Origin: Aquibium carbonis
GTDB taxonomy: Bacteria > Pseudomonadota > Alphaproteobacteria > Rhizobiales > Rhizobiaceae
Direction: 5' to 3'
DNA: 64,000 nt
Assembly: GCF_003970795.1 (NCBI RefSeq)
Contig: NZ_RWKW01000020.1
Coordinates: forward strand, 1 to 64,000
Positions 55,720 through 64,000 of the stretch are shown here, piece after piece (position 1 is the stretch's first letter; every line of letters begins with the position of its first letter). The translations under genes were made by a program, and so were the position numbers. The notes beneath the pieces are model-generated. The model was given only the letters and a program-made list of their open reading frames with translations, made no database searches and was not told the DNA's origin.

Positions 55720-57093
55720 GTGCGCGTGTGGACGCAAGCAATCCTGGCTGGAGCGCTCGTTGCCTTTGCAACGAGCGCGTCGGCCCAGACGAATACGAAC
55801 GTGGCGCCCAAGGTGGTGGCCGCGCCGCAGGTCGGCGTCGACATCGCCACGCTTCAGGCCAAGCGCAGCGCGCTTTTCCAGCGCATGCTCGAGAAGCCGG
55901 ACGATCTCGACGCCGCGTTTCAGTATGCGGCGCTGTCGGCGCAGGTCGGGGACCTGGAAGCCGCCATCGCCACCCTCGAGCGCATGCTGATCTTCGCGCC
56001 GGGACTCCCCCGGCTGCAGCTGGAGCTCGGCGTGCTCTACTACCGCCTCGGCGCCTATGTCACCGCACGCACCTATTTCCAGGCGGCGATCGCCGGACCG
56101 CAGGTGCCGGATGCGGTTCGCCTCAAGGTCGAGGAATACCTGTCGGGCATCGCGACGGCGGAGATGGACACCCGCTTTTCCGGCCAGCTTCGCGCCGGCG
56201 TGCGCTACCAGACCAACGCCAACCGCGCGCCGGGTCTCGGCACCGTGCTCACCAGCGGCGGCCTGACGATCGATCCGGGCTCCGTCGGCGCGGCGGACGG
56301 CAATGCCTACATCGCCGGCAATCTGCATGGGAGCTACGACCTGCCGAGCCAGGGCGATTCGCTCGAAGCCGACCTCGTCTTCTACGGCTCCAAGCAGTTC
56401 AAGCGCGACGAGCTGGACACCGCCCTGGCCGAGCTGACCTTCGGCCCGGCCTTCGACATGGGCCGTTTCGGCGTCGACAACGCCGTGCTCGGCGTCTACG
56501 GCATCGCGTCGGGCGTGTTCGTCGACGACCATTTCTATTCGGCGGCCGGCGGCATCGGCACCCGCTTCGTCATTCGCCCGACGGCGCGCACGTCCAGCCT
56601 CACCGCCTTCGAATATCGCTATCGCGACTACCAGGAATCGAGCGCGGCCCCGACCGCGAACCGGCGCGACGGCAACGAGTACCGCCTGTACACCAGCAAC
56701 AGCTACATCGTCACGCCGGTCCTGATGCTCAACGGCGGCGGCTACGTCCAGCGCACCGAATCCGACTTCGGTTATCTCGCCTATGTCGAGGCCGGCGTCT
56801 CCGCCAGTTTCAGCTATGCCTTCGCCTCGCCTTTCGGCAAGTCCTACGGGCCGTGGACGCTTTCGCCGACGGCCGGTTACGTCTATCGCGACTACGACGA
56901 TCCCGACCCGGTCATCGATCCGACGTTGTCGGAGGTCGACCACGAGGCCTATGTCGGCGCCAGCCTGCTGGTGCCCGTCGCCAAGAGCTGGTCGCTCATG
57001 GCCGACACGGAATACCGCAACGTCAGTTCGAACTACGCGATCCGGGATTACGACAATCTCTCCGTCTCGCTCAGCGTCGTGAAGAGGTTCTGA
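55720..57093 (+). CDS. TPR plus outer-membrane beta-barrel protein (DUF560/Slam-like)
   Basis: 457 aa, starting at GTG 55720. Signal peptide 1-23 (AFATSASAQ). TPR-type helices at about 55-140 (GDLEAAIATLERMLIFAPGL, LGVLYYRLGAYVTARTYFQA). Residues 150-457 alternate as a beta barrel of about 14 strands, closing with YRNVSSNYAIRDYDNLSVSL and a terminal Phe. N-terminal TPR with a C-terminal ~300-residue barrel is the architecture of surface lipoprotein assembly modulators (type XI secretion). It is placed 2 nt before the giant FecR protein gene, the expected cargo. A plain OM porin is the alternative. Confidence 0.75.
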   Translation: MRVWTQAILAGALVAFATSASAQTNTNVAPKVVAAPQVGVDIATLQAKRSALFQRMLEKPDDLDAAFQYAALSAQVGDLEAAIATLERMLIFAPGLPRLQLELGVLYYRLGAYVTARTYFQAAIAGPQVPDAVRLKVEEYLSGIATAEMDTRFSGQLRAGVRYQTNANRAPGLGTVLTSGGLTIDPGSVGAADGNAYIAGNLHGSYDLPSQGDSLEADLVFYGSKQFKRDELDTALAELTFGPAFDMGRFGVDNAVLGVYGIASGVFVDDHFYSAAGGIGTRFVIRPTARTSSLTAFEYRYRDYQESSAAPTANRRDGNEYRLYTSNSYIVTPVLMLNGGGYVQRTESDFGYLAYVEAGVSASFSYAFASPFGKSYGPWTLSPTAGYVYRDYDDPDPVIDPTLSEVDHEAYVGASLLVPVAKSWSLMADTEYRNVSSNYAIRDYDNLSVSLSVVKRF

Positions 57094-57095
57094 TC

Positions 57096-60000
57096 ATGGC
57101 CGCTCGCCCCGGAAAGTCCATGTTCGTGCGCACGCTGTCGGCCGGCGTGGCCGCCGCCGCGCTGCTGACGGCGCAGTCGCCGGCCGTGGCCAAGGTGGGC
57201 GTTGCCGCCGCCGTCAACACCGACGCACGGGGCCGCGCGCCCGGCGGCGCGCCGCGGGTCATCTCGCTGGGCCAGACCGTCATCTTCAAGGAAGAGATTG
57301 TCACTGACGCGCGCGGGCTGGTGCAGGTGCTGCTGCTCGACGGAACCACCTTCACGGTCGGTCCCAACAGCCAGCTGACCATCGACGAGTTCGTCTACAA
57401 CCCCGCGACGGGCGACGCCAAGGTGGTCGCGACCGTCGCCAAGGGCGCGTTCCGCTTCATCGGCGGCCAGACCAGCCGCCGGCCGGATGGCGCCACGATC
57501 AACACGCCGGTCGGCACCATCGGCATCCGTGGCGCCATGGTCGAAGGCCGCGTGGATTCGTCCGACCAGGCCCTGTTCTCGATGATCTTCGGCGACGAGG
57601 TCCAGTTCCGCGGCCGCGACGGCAAGCGCTCGCGCATCTACGAGCCGGGCTACACGCTGGTGGTTCGCGGCAATGGCGGCGGGCTGGACACCAATGTGCG
57701 CCGCCGCAACGAAAGCGACGCCTCCACCTTCCAGACGGCGTTGGCCGGCGGCGACGGCCAGACCGGCGGCGCCTCGGAGAAGCCCACCGACGGAACGGTG
57801 CAGAACAGCCCCGTGCCACAGTCCAATTCCAACCTTCCCAACACCGTTCCGATCCCCACGCCGCGCTCGATCGCGGTGAAGTCGAGCGGCATCGAGGAGG
57901 TGGAGACCAAGGTCTCGGACGTCGACACGCGCGCGCCCGTGGTCCCGCTCGTGACGACCACGGGGACGGTGTATTACGGCGGCCCCAGCCCGATGTCCGG
58001 CTTCAGCATCATGAGCTTCGGCGCGCCGCAGCCCTTCACCCAGGAAGTCGTGACCTTCGCCAAGACCAACAATCGGCTCGTCGCGGGCGCCAACGTCGTC
58101 AACCTCCCCGACTACACGGGCACGCAAGGCGACGAAGGGCTCGAGGCGTTCATCGTGACCGACGGCGTCTTCAGCGGCAACACGCTGACCGGCATGGCCT
58201 ATGCGGGCCGAGGCGATTTCGCCGCCTATCTGCTCGAATACGGCACCGACACGACCTACCCGTTCTACATGATCCACGGAACGGGAACGGATCTGGTGGC
58301 TGCGGCCGAGAACCAGACGCTGAACGACATCCGCCAGTACAGCCTGACGTCGGACCCGAACGTGGGCGTGCCGTTCTTCGCGCCCACGTCCTACGGACCC
58401 GTGACCAATGCCAGCGCGACCAACTTCTATGTCGTCGAGCCGGGCGATTCCGTCACCGGCGAGTTCGAGACCTTCATGAGCTGGCTCTCGATCGAAGGCG
58501 AGGGGCTCAACCAGAAGAGCGCCGTCTTCGTGACCGCGTCGTCGAACTACGTGGACGAACTGGACGCGGACGTGCTCGGCGGATCGCGCCGCGGCAGCTA
58601 CCGCTCCTCCTCCGATTCCAGTGCCGTCAACATGCGCGGCGCCATGACGACGCTGGCCGGGCCGGACGGGTCGCATTTCTTCGGGCCGAACGCGGATCAT
58701 TTCGTCATCGGCTCCTCGCTCGATCCGAACCAGACGTTCTTCGATTCGTCCGTCGACTACGAGAGCGATGCAGCGTTCGGGTCGCACCATGTCGCTTCGC
58801 TGGTGGATGAAACGCCGCAGGCCAATTATGAGCGCACGTCGCGAAACGTGGCCGGTTTCATGGCCGGCATGGCCGAGTCCTCGTCCAACCCGGACTACCC
58901 CTATGCGCTGGCCTCCACCACCGGCACGAACTTCTACATGGAACTCGACGCGGTCAACAATTCGGTCGCGGCGGTCGGCATTCTCACCGACATCTTCAAC
59001 GACGCCTGGGAGGTCGAGAGCTACCTCCTGACCTTCGGCGCGGCACCCGTGAACGAACTCGACCTCGGCCCCTTCGGCGACCTGGAGACCGGCGGCCTGG
59101 GGGCGACCGGCGGAAACACCTATGTCGCCTGGGACATCTATGGCGCGGTGCAGAACAACGACCCCGGCAACACCCGCATCCTGACGGATGGCGACTTCGG
59201 CGAATACGAGGGTGAGTACGGGGGGGAGTACGGGACCGAACCGCAGGAAGTGGCCCATACCTCGTCGACCAATCCCGGCAGCTATCTGGTTTCGGGTCGC
59301 GCCGTGCCGATCGAGGGCTTTTCGCATTGCGGCGACTGCGACTTCATCGACTGGGGCTGGTGGGGCACCCGCGTCACCGTGCAGCCAGGGGAAAGTGCGG
59401 CGCTGCCCAACGGGCGAAACGACTTTGTCCACATGGGCACATGGGTCGCCGGCGACATCACGAACCCGGTCGACCTGCCGACCAACATCCGCGCCACCTA
59501 CCAGGGCACCATGCTGGGCACCGTCGCCGTGCAGGTGGATCCCTACACGACGGCACAATACGTCGCCAGCGGCACGTTCGGCATGTCCTACAATTTCAAC
59601 GATCGCGCCGGCGAGTTCTGGATCGACAATTTCGACGGGTATTCGCTCTACGGGCAGGCCTCCGGCAATGGTTGGGACTCTCAGGCGCTCTTCTATGCGC
59701 AGAGCGAGTATTGCGGCGAGTCGGCCTGCTTCACCATCAACGGCGCCTTCGTCAACAACGGCACCGACAAGGCGGCCGGCGTCATCGGCGACTTCACGAT
59801 CGAGGACTATTACAACGGTTATCGCGCGGTCGGCACGATCGCCGGCAAGCGCACGGGGCAGGCGGACATTCTCACGGCCCGGGTGCTGACCGCGCCCGAC
59901 CTATTCGAGCCGATCGGCAGCGCGGAAACCTTCGACGACGCCGGTCCGCGCGGCATCGTCGGTTCGACGCCGGAAAGCGACCGGAGGGTGACCTTCGACA

Positions 60001-61823
60001 AGACGGGCGGGATGCTGATCAACAGCGCCGACGTGACCCAGCTGCCCGACGTGACAGGCATCGAGGGCGACGACGGGCTCGAGGCCATCGCCATCACGGG
60101 TATCGCGAACGATCGCGATGTCTCCGGGACCGCCTATGCCGGCCGCGGCGATTTTGCCGCCTACTTCCTGGGCTTCGATGGCGACCCGGCCGATCCCTAC
60201 CACCTGCTCACCGGCACAGCGACGCCGGTCGCCGTGGTCCAGAGCCTCAATACCGGCACCAACATTCGCGAATACACGCTGACGCAGGATCCGCTTGCCG
60301 GCATCGAGGCCCCGTTCTTCTTCGCCGACCTGTTCGGACCGATGGACAGCCAGTACCTGAGTTCGACCAACCTCTACATCGTCGAGTCGAACACGGCGGC
60401 CGACCACGGCGAAGACCAGACCAACTGGGATGCGAAGGTGTTCCAGTCCTGGATCTACATCGAGGGCAGCGGCGAGGACCAGAAGAGCGCAGCGCACCTC
60501 TACGTCACGTCGATCGGCGTCGACCCGGACGGCGATGCCTCGCTGGGCGGTGCACGCCGGGGAAGCTTCCGCTACGACGCCTCCGCCGGCCCCGCCAACA
60601 TGCGCGGCGCGGTGGTGGCGACCGAGGGCGTGAACGGAAACACCTTCTTCGGCCAGAATGCCGAGCACTTCGTCCTCGGCGGCAGCATCTCCCCGCCTGA
60701 CGGCTACGCAGACATCCTGCTTGGCCCTGGCTATGATTATGACAACGGCGAAGGCTACCTCGCCGGCGGCTATCCCTACGCAACGCACCACGTGGCCGAT
60801 CTCGTTTCGACGACGCCGCAGGATCCGGCGGGCCGGACCTCACGCACCTACAGCGGTTTCATGTCCGGCATGGTCGAATCCAGCTATGACGGCGCCGACA
60901 ACCCCTACATCGTGCTCAGCGGCATCAATCCGACCTTCGTTCTCTCGCTCGACGCGGCGACGAACAACGTTTCGGCAACGGCGGAACTCTCCGACACCGT
61001 CTACGTGCCCTACGAATACGACAACGAAATCTATTATTACGGAGTGCTCGACGGCAACGAAGCCGTGGACGGCTATGATCTCGCGTTCGGCCCGGGACAG
61101 GGCAGCGGTGGCGGAAGCGCCTTCGTCGATGACAACGTCTTCGGCGCGGCCCAAAATGGCGACAACGAAAACACACGGCTCCGGACGTCCGACGAACAGA
61201 ATCTGCCCAACAAGGCTGGCGACAATCCCGGCAGCTACATCGTGTCCGGCCGCGCCAACCCGATCGACGGCTACGCCCACTGCACGGAATGCACCTTCCT
61301 CGACTGGGGCTGGTGGGGAACGCGCGTGCGCACCGACTACGACGACGGTGAAACCACGACCACCCGCTCCGACCATGTCCACATGGGCACCTGGGTGGCG
61401 GGCGACATCACCAACCCGGCGGACATGCCGACGGGCATCGTGGGCACCTATGCAGGAACGGCGCTCGGCAACGTGTCGCGCGACACGGATAGTGGCACGG
61501 TCAAGTACATCGCGTCGGGCAGCATGAACATGACGTTCGACTTCGACGACCGCAGGGGCACCCTGAACATCAGCAATTTCGACGGCATGAACCTGTTTTC
61601 GGAAGTGAGCGACGTCTCGACGGGCAATCAGGCGCTGTTTGCGGGATCGATGCACGATTACGGCAACAACGTGAACGGCGGCATCAGCGGCGCCTTCGTC
61701 AACAACGGGTCCATCAAGGCGGGCGGCGTGATCGGCAACTTCGGCATCGCCGGCGACGGGGTGCTTGCCACCGGCACCATCGCCGGCGTCCAGACCGGCA
61801 CGTCGCCATCGCTCGGACACTGA
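57096..61823 (+). CDS. Giant exported FecR-domain protein with two homologous ~600-aa modules
   Basis: 1575 aa. Signal peptide 1-32 (no lipobox). FecR-like domain at about 50-155 (FTVGPNSQLTIDEFVY, KGAFRFIGGQ, TINTPVGTIGIRG). A Pro/Ser/Thr-rich linker runs to about 315. Module A is residues ~318-922 and module B ~963-1575; both begin with LPDYTG/LPDVTG...EGDDGLEA, contain AYAGRGDFAAY, NMRGA, a CxxC followed by DWGWWGTR, HMGTWVAGDITNP, and end with GAFVNNG...AGGVIGxF, like the TbpB barrel closing strands. Start ATG 57096 is 2 nt after the barrel gene stop. Likely surface or periplasmic; function unknown. Confidence 0.8.
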   Translation: MAARPGKSMFVRTLSAGVAAAALLTAQSPAVAKVGVAAAVNTDARGRAPGGAPRVISLGQTVIFKEEIVTDARGLVQVLLLDGTTFTVGPNSQLTIDEFVYNPATGDAKVVATVAKGAFRFIGGQTSRRPDGATINTPVGTIGIRGAMVEGRVDSSDQALFSMIFGDEVQFRGRDGKRSRIYEPGYTLVVRGNGGGLDTNVRRRNESDASTFQTALAGGDGQTGGASEKPTDGTVQNSPVPQSNSNLPNTVPIPTPRSIAVKSSGIEEVETKVSDVDTRAPVVPLVTTTGTVYYGGPSPMSGFSIMSFGAPQPFTQEVVTFAKTNNRLVAGANVVNLPDYTGTQGDEGLEAFIVTDGVFSGNTLTGMAYAGRGDFAAYLLEYGTDTTYPFYMIHGTGTDLVAAAENQTLNDIRQYSLTSDPNVGVPFFAPTSYGPVTNASATNFYVVEPGDSVTGEFETFMSWLSIEGEGLNQKSAVFVTASSNYVDELDADVLGGSRRGSYRSSSDSSAVNMRGAMTTLAGPDGSHFFGPNADHFVIGSSLDPNQTFFDSSVDYESDAAFGSHHVASLVDETPQANYERTSRNVAGFMAGMAESSSNPDYPYALASTTGTNFYMELDAVNNSVAAVGILTDIFNDAWEVESYLLTFGAAPVNELDLGPFGDLETGGLGATGGNTYVAWDIYGAVQNNDPGNTRILTDGDFGEYEGEYGGEYGTEPQEVAHTSSTNPGSYLVSGRAVPIEGFSHCGDCDFIDWGWWGTRVTVQPGESAALPNGRNDFVHMGTWVAGDITNPVDLPTNIRATYQGTMLGTVAVQVDPYTTAQYVASGTFGMSYNFNDRAGEFWIDNFDGYSLYGQASGNGWDSQALFYAQSEYCGESACFTINGAFVNNGTDKAAGVIGDFTIEDYYNGYRAVGTIAGKRTGQADILTARVLTAPDLFEPIGSAETFDDAGPRGIVGSTPESDRRVTFDKTGGMLINSADVTQLPDVTGIEGDDGLEAIAITGIANDRDVSGTAYAGRGDFAAYFLGFDGDPADPYHLLTGTATPVAVVQSLNTGTNIREYTLTQDPLAGIEAPFFFADLFGPMDSQYLSSTNLYIVESNTAADHGEDQTNWDAKVFQSWIYIEGSGEDQKSAAHLYVTSIGVDPDGDASLGGARRGSFRYDASAGPANMRGAVVATEGVNGNTFFGQNAEHFVLGGSISPPDGYADILLGPGYDYDNGEGYLAGGYPYATHHVADLVSTTPQDPAGRTSRTYSGFMSGMVESSYDGADNPYIVLSGINPTFVLSLDAATNNVSATAELSDTVYVPYEYDNEIYYYGVLDGNEAVDGYDLAFGPGQGSGGGSAFVDDNVFGAAQNGDNENTRLRTSDEQNLPNKAGDNPGSYIVSGRANPIDGYAHCTECTFLDWGWWGTRVRTDYDDGETTTTRSDHVHMGTWVAGDITNPADMPTGIVGTYAGTALGNVSRDTDSGTVKYIASGSMNMTFDFDDRRGTLNISNFDGMNLFSEVSDVSTGNQALFAGSMHDYGNNVNGGISGAFVNNGSIKAGGVIGNFGIAGDGVLATGTIAGVQTGTSPSLGH
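58047..61820 (+). repeat. Coding duplication within the FecR protein (modules A and B)
   Basis: Two diverged copies, about 58047-59861 and 59982-61820. Matching blocks in the same order: AYAGRGDFAAY, SIEGEGxNQKSA/YIEGSGEDQKSA, GGxRRGSxR, NMRGA, FFGxNAxHFV, NPGSYxVSGRA, DWGWWGTR, HMGTWVAGDITNP, and GAFVNNG. Copy A alone holds a low-complexity EYEGEYGGEYGTE stretch (near 59209) and a Cys pair YCGESAC; copy B has an inserted Asp/Tyr-rich segment near 61010. Confidence 0.85.
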
Positions 61824-61905
61824 CAGTTCCCGTCGTGTCGCGCCCGACGTCGCCGAACCAGGTCGCGCGCCGCCGAAGCGAGACGCCGGGGCGGGCAAGG
61901 CGCAC

Positions 61906-64000
61906 GTGACCAACCTCGCCAAGAGCCTCGGCAATGCCTTGCGACGCTATCGGCGCACGTCCATCTGGGCGTCCGGCGTTCTGTCCGCCCTGTTCGTGAT
62001 CCTGGCCGCCTTCTCGCCCCTCAGCCCGGTCGACCGGCTCAATGCCATGGTCTTCGACGGCTATCAGGCGCTGAAGCCGAGGCCGCTGGCCGGCAGCCCC
62101 ATCACCGTCATCGACATCGACGACGCGAGCATCGGCGAGCTTGGCCAATGGCCCTGGCCGCGCACGGTTCTGGCGCGCATCATCGGCAACATGACCGAGA
62201 TGGGCGCCGCCGCCATCGGCCTCGACATGCTGCTGGCCGAGCCGGATCGCACCTCGCCGGTGCTGGCGCTCCAGGAACTGCGACGCCAGGGCTTCCAGAT
62301 CGTCGAGCCGGACCAGGGCGCGGTCCTCGACAATGACGCCTATCTGGCCGACGTTTTCGCCCTGTCTCCCGTCGTCGCCGGCCTGGCGCTCGCCGAGACC
62401 ACCCGCACGCCGCCGCCCGACCCCAAGGCCGGATTCGGATTCGGCGGCACGAGCCCGGTCGACTACCTGCCGGGATATCTGGGCAGCGTGCGCAACCTGC
62501 CGGCGCTTGATGCGGCGGCGCCCGGCATCGGCCTGATCAACTTCCCGCCCGCCCGCGACGGCGTCGTGCGGCAGATACCGCTGGTCGCCCGCTTCGACAC
62601 CAGGCTCTACCCGGCGCTCTCGATGGAACTGCTGCGCATGGCGCAGGGCGCGTCGACCTATGTGATCCGCAGCACCGGGGCCCATGGCGAGCAGGACACC
62701 GGGCTGCCGGGCATGATCGCGATCAAGAACGGCCACTACGAGGTTCCGACCGGGCCGGACGCCACCATGTGGGTCTATTTTTCCGGCCAGCCCGTCGCCA
62801 ACATCGTCCCCGCCGCCAGCCTGGCGAGCGAGAGCGTGGACCCGGCGCTGGAAGACGTCATCGCCGGCCACATCGTGCTGATCGGCACCTCCGCCATCGG
62901 CCTGCGCGACCTCGTCTCCACGCCGCTCGCGTCGGGCGTGCCGGGCGTGCTCGTCCATGCCGAGATCATCGACCAGATCCTGGGCGGCAGCTTTCTCAGC
63001 CGGCCCGACTGGGCGGTGGGCGCCGAGGTGGCGCTCGCCATCGTGCTGACCCTGCTGGTGCTCGCCTTCCTGCCGTCGCTGCCGGCACTTGCCAACGCGC
63101 TCGTGGCGACGGCCGCGATCGCGATCGCGGTCGTCACGGGCTGGCTCGCCTTTGCCTGGTACAACCTGCTGCTCTCGCCCATCCTGCCCGCCCAGAGCAG
63201 CCTGCTGGCCTATGGCATCGCGTCGGGCGTGCGGCTGCTCGTCAGCGAAAGCGAACGGCGCTACATCCGCTCCGCCTTCAGCCACTATCTGGCGCCGTCC
63301 ATGGTCGAGAAACTGATGGACAATCCGCAAAGCCTGGTGCTCGGGGGCGAAAACAAGGAGCTGACGCTGCTCTTCGCCGACATTCGCGGCTTCACCACAC
63401 TGTCGGAAAAACTCGGCGCCAACGAGCTCACCGAGTTTCTCAACAACTACCTCACCCCCATGACCGACGTGCTGATGGAGCGCGGCGCGACCATCGACAA
63501 GTACATGGGCGACGGCATCATGGCATTCTGGAACGCGCCCCTCGACGTTCCGGACCACCGGCGCAAGGCCTGCGAAAGCGTCTTGGCCATGCAGGCCGCG
63601 CTCGTTCGCTTCAACAGCGAGCACGGCACGGATATCGGCGTCGGCGTCGGCCTCAATTCGGGCATCTGCTGCGTCGGCAATCTCGGCTCGCGGCAGCGGT
63701 TCGACTACTCGGCGATCGGCGACCCGGTGAACGTCGCCGCGCGTATCGAGGGCATGACGAAGCAGTATGGCCTGTCGAACCTGATCTCGGGCAGCACCGC
63801 CGAGGGCATGGACGATTTCGCCCTTCTGGAGGTCGACCGGGTGAAACTCGTCGGGCGGGCCGAGCCGACGCCGGTCTTCACCCTGCTCGGCCATCGCGAC
63901 GTGAAGGAAAGCGCCACGTTCCAGGCGCTGAAGGCGCGGCACGACCGATTCCTGGCCCACTACCGCGCGCTCGACTTCGACGCGACGGAAGCCGCGCTCG
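61906..64000 (+). CDS. CHASE2-domain adenylate cyclase (partial, runs off the window)
   Basis: At least 698 aa, cut by the window end. Starts at GTG 61906 with AAGG upstream. N-terminal TM at 18-39, extracytoplasmic CHASE2 sensor about 40-360 (ITVIDIDDASIGELGQWPWPRT), a cluster of three TM helices around 373-440, and a class III cyclase domain: Asp492 in FADIRGFT, Lys532 and Asp536 in DKYMGDG, Asn609 and Arg613 in PVNVAAR. All catalytic residues are present. It would convert an envelope signal into cAMP. It follows the FecR gene by 82 nt, a pairing (FecR with CHASE2-cyclase) seen in other bacteria. Confidence 0.93.
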   Translation, partial: MTNLAKSLGNALRRYRRTSIWASGVLSALFVILAAFSPLSPVDRLNAMVFDGYQALKPRPLAGSPITVIDIDDASIGELGQWPWPRTVLARIIGNMTEMGAAAIGLDMLLAEPDRTSPVLALQELRRQGFQIVEPDQGAVLDNDAYLADVFALSPVVAGLALAETTRTPPPDPKAGFGFGGTSPVDYLPGYLGSVRNLPALDAAAPGIGLINFPPARDGVVRQIPLVARFDTRLYPALSMELLRMAQGASTYVIRSTGAHGEQDTGLPGMIAIKNGHYEVPTGPDATMWVYFSGQPVANIVPAASLASESVDPALEDVIAGHIVLIGTSAIGLRDLVSTPLASGVPGVLVHAEIIDQILGGSFLSRPDWAVGAEVALAIVLTLLVLAFLPSLPALANALVATAAIAIAVVTGWLAFAWYNLLLSPILPAQSSLLAYGIASGVRLLVSESERRYIRSAFSHYLAPSMVEKLMDNPQSLVLGGENKELTLLFADIRGFTTLSEKLGANELTEFLNNYLTPMTDVLMERGATIDKYMGDGIMAFWNAPLDVPDHRRKACESVLAMQAALVRFNSEHGTDIGVGVGLNSGICCVGNLGSRQRFDYSAIGDPVNVAARIEGMTKQYGLSNLISGSTAEGMDDFALLEVDRVKLVGRAEPTPVFTLLGHRDVKESATFQALKARHDRFLAHYRALDFDATEAAL

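Noticed and set aside
55728-57095. 5' extension of the FecR frame through the whole barrel gene
   Set aside because: This part is an out-of-phase shadow of the barrel gene; the signal peptide at ATG 57096 marks the true start.

Overview
The window is GC-rich, densely coded chromosomal DNA from an alphaproteobacterium, most likely Hyphomicrobiales and probably close to the Phyllobacteriaceae (Mesorhizobium/Aminobacter relatives). This rests on the clpP-clpX-lon-hupB block, the 8-nt overlapped rplM-rpsI pair, a short (type 2) argC after speB, an alphaproteobacterial heme A synthase next to a DUF2842 membrane peptide, and a degenerate GCGTGTCGC-type palindromic repeat of a kind common in rhizobia. 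No insertion sequence, prophage or CRISPR array is visible. One tRNA gene (tRNA-Pro, GGG) is present.

Layout. 0-10 kb: at the left edge a strong stable-RNA-like promoter fires leftward out of the window; then comes a PotDBCA-like ABC importer, translationally coupled to a TRZ/ATZ-type deaminase, an M20 peptidase and a nucleoside hydrolase, followed by a convergent M20 amidohydrolase and a phosphoribosyltransferase. Together these read as a purine-nucleoside scavenging unit. 10-15.5 kb: proteostasis and nucleoid core (hupB, lon, clpX, clpP, all leftward). 15.5-29 kb: accessory metabolism: amino-acid oxidase, class D beta-lactamase, P450, a DUF1778/GNAT toxin-antitoxin pair, metY, two crotonases, a thioesterase, an orphan TAXI solute-binding protein and a ThDP enzyme that flank a repeated TGGACAA operator. 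29-35 kb: housekeeping (rplM, rpsI, speB, argC, ctaA) with a secreted lyase-like protein. 35-47.6 kb: an exopolysaccharide locus (deacetylase, CelD-like GNAT, Wzc/ExoP-like chain-length protein with a degenerate P-loop, Wza-like export lipoprotein, GT4, undecaprenyl-phosphate sugar transferase, O-antigen-ligase/polymerase), interrupted by an amidohydrolase and acetoacetyl-CoA synthetase. 47.6-54.4 kb: a catalytically odd SDR, tRNA-Pro inside a perfect inverted repeat, a Tat-exported haloperoxidase-like hydrolase with an adenylate cyclase, an OhrR-like regulator divergent from a second hydrolase, a PagL-like outer-membrane protein and aroQ.

54.5-64 kb is the most unusual part: a Crp/Fnr regulator, a TPR plus outer-membrane beta-barrel protein resembling DUF560/Slam exporters, a 1575-residue exported FecR-domain protein built from two ~600-residue homologous modules that end in TbpB-like barrel sequence, and a CHASE2-adenylate cyclase that runs off the window end. 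I propose this as a candidate type XI-like (Slam-type) surface-protein secretion locus linked to cAMP signalling. This is inference from sequence pattern and gene order only.
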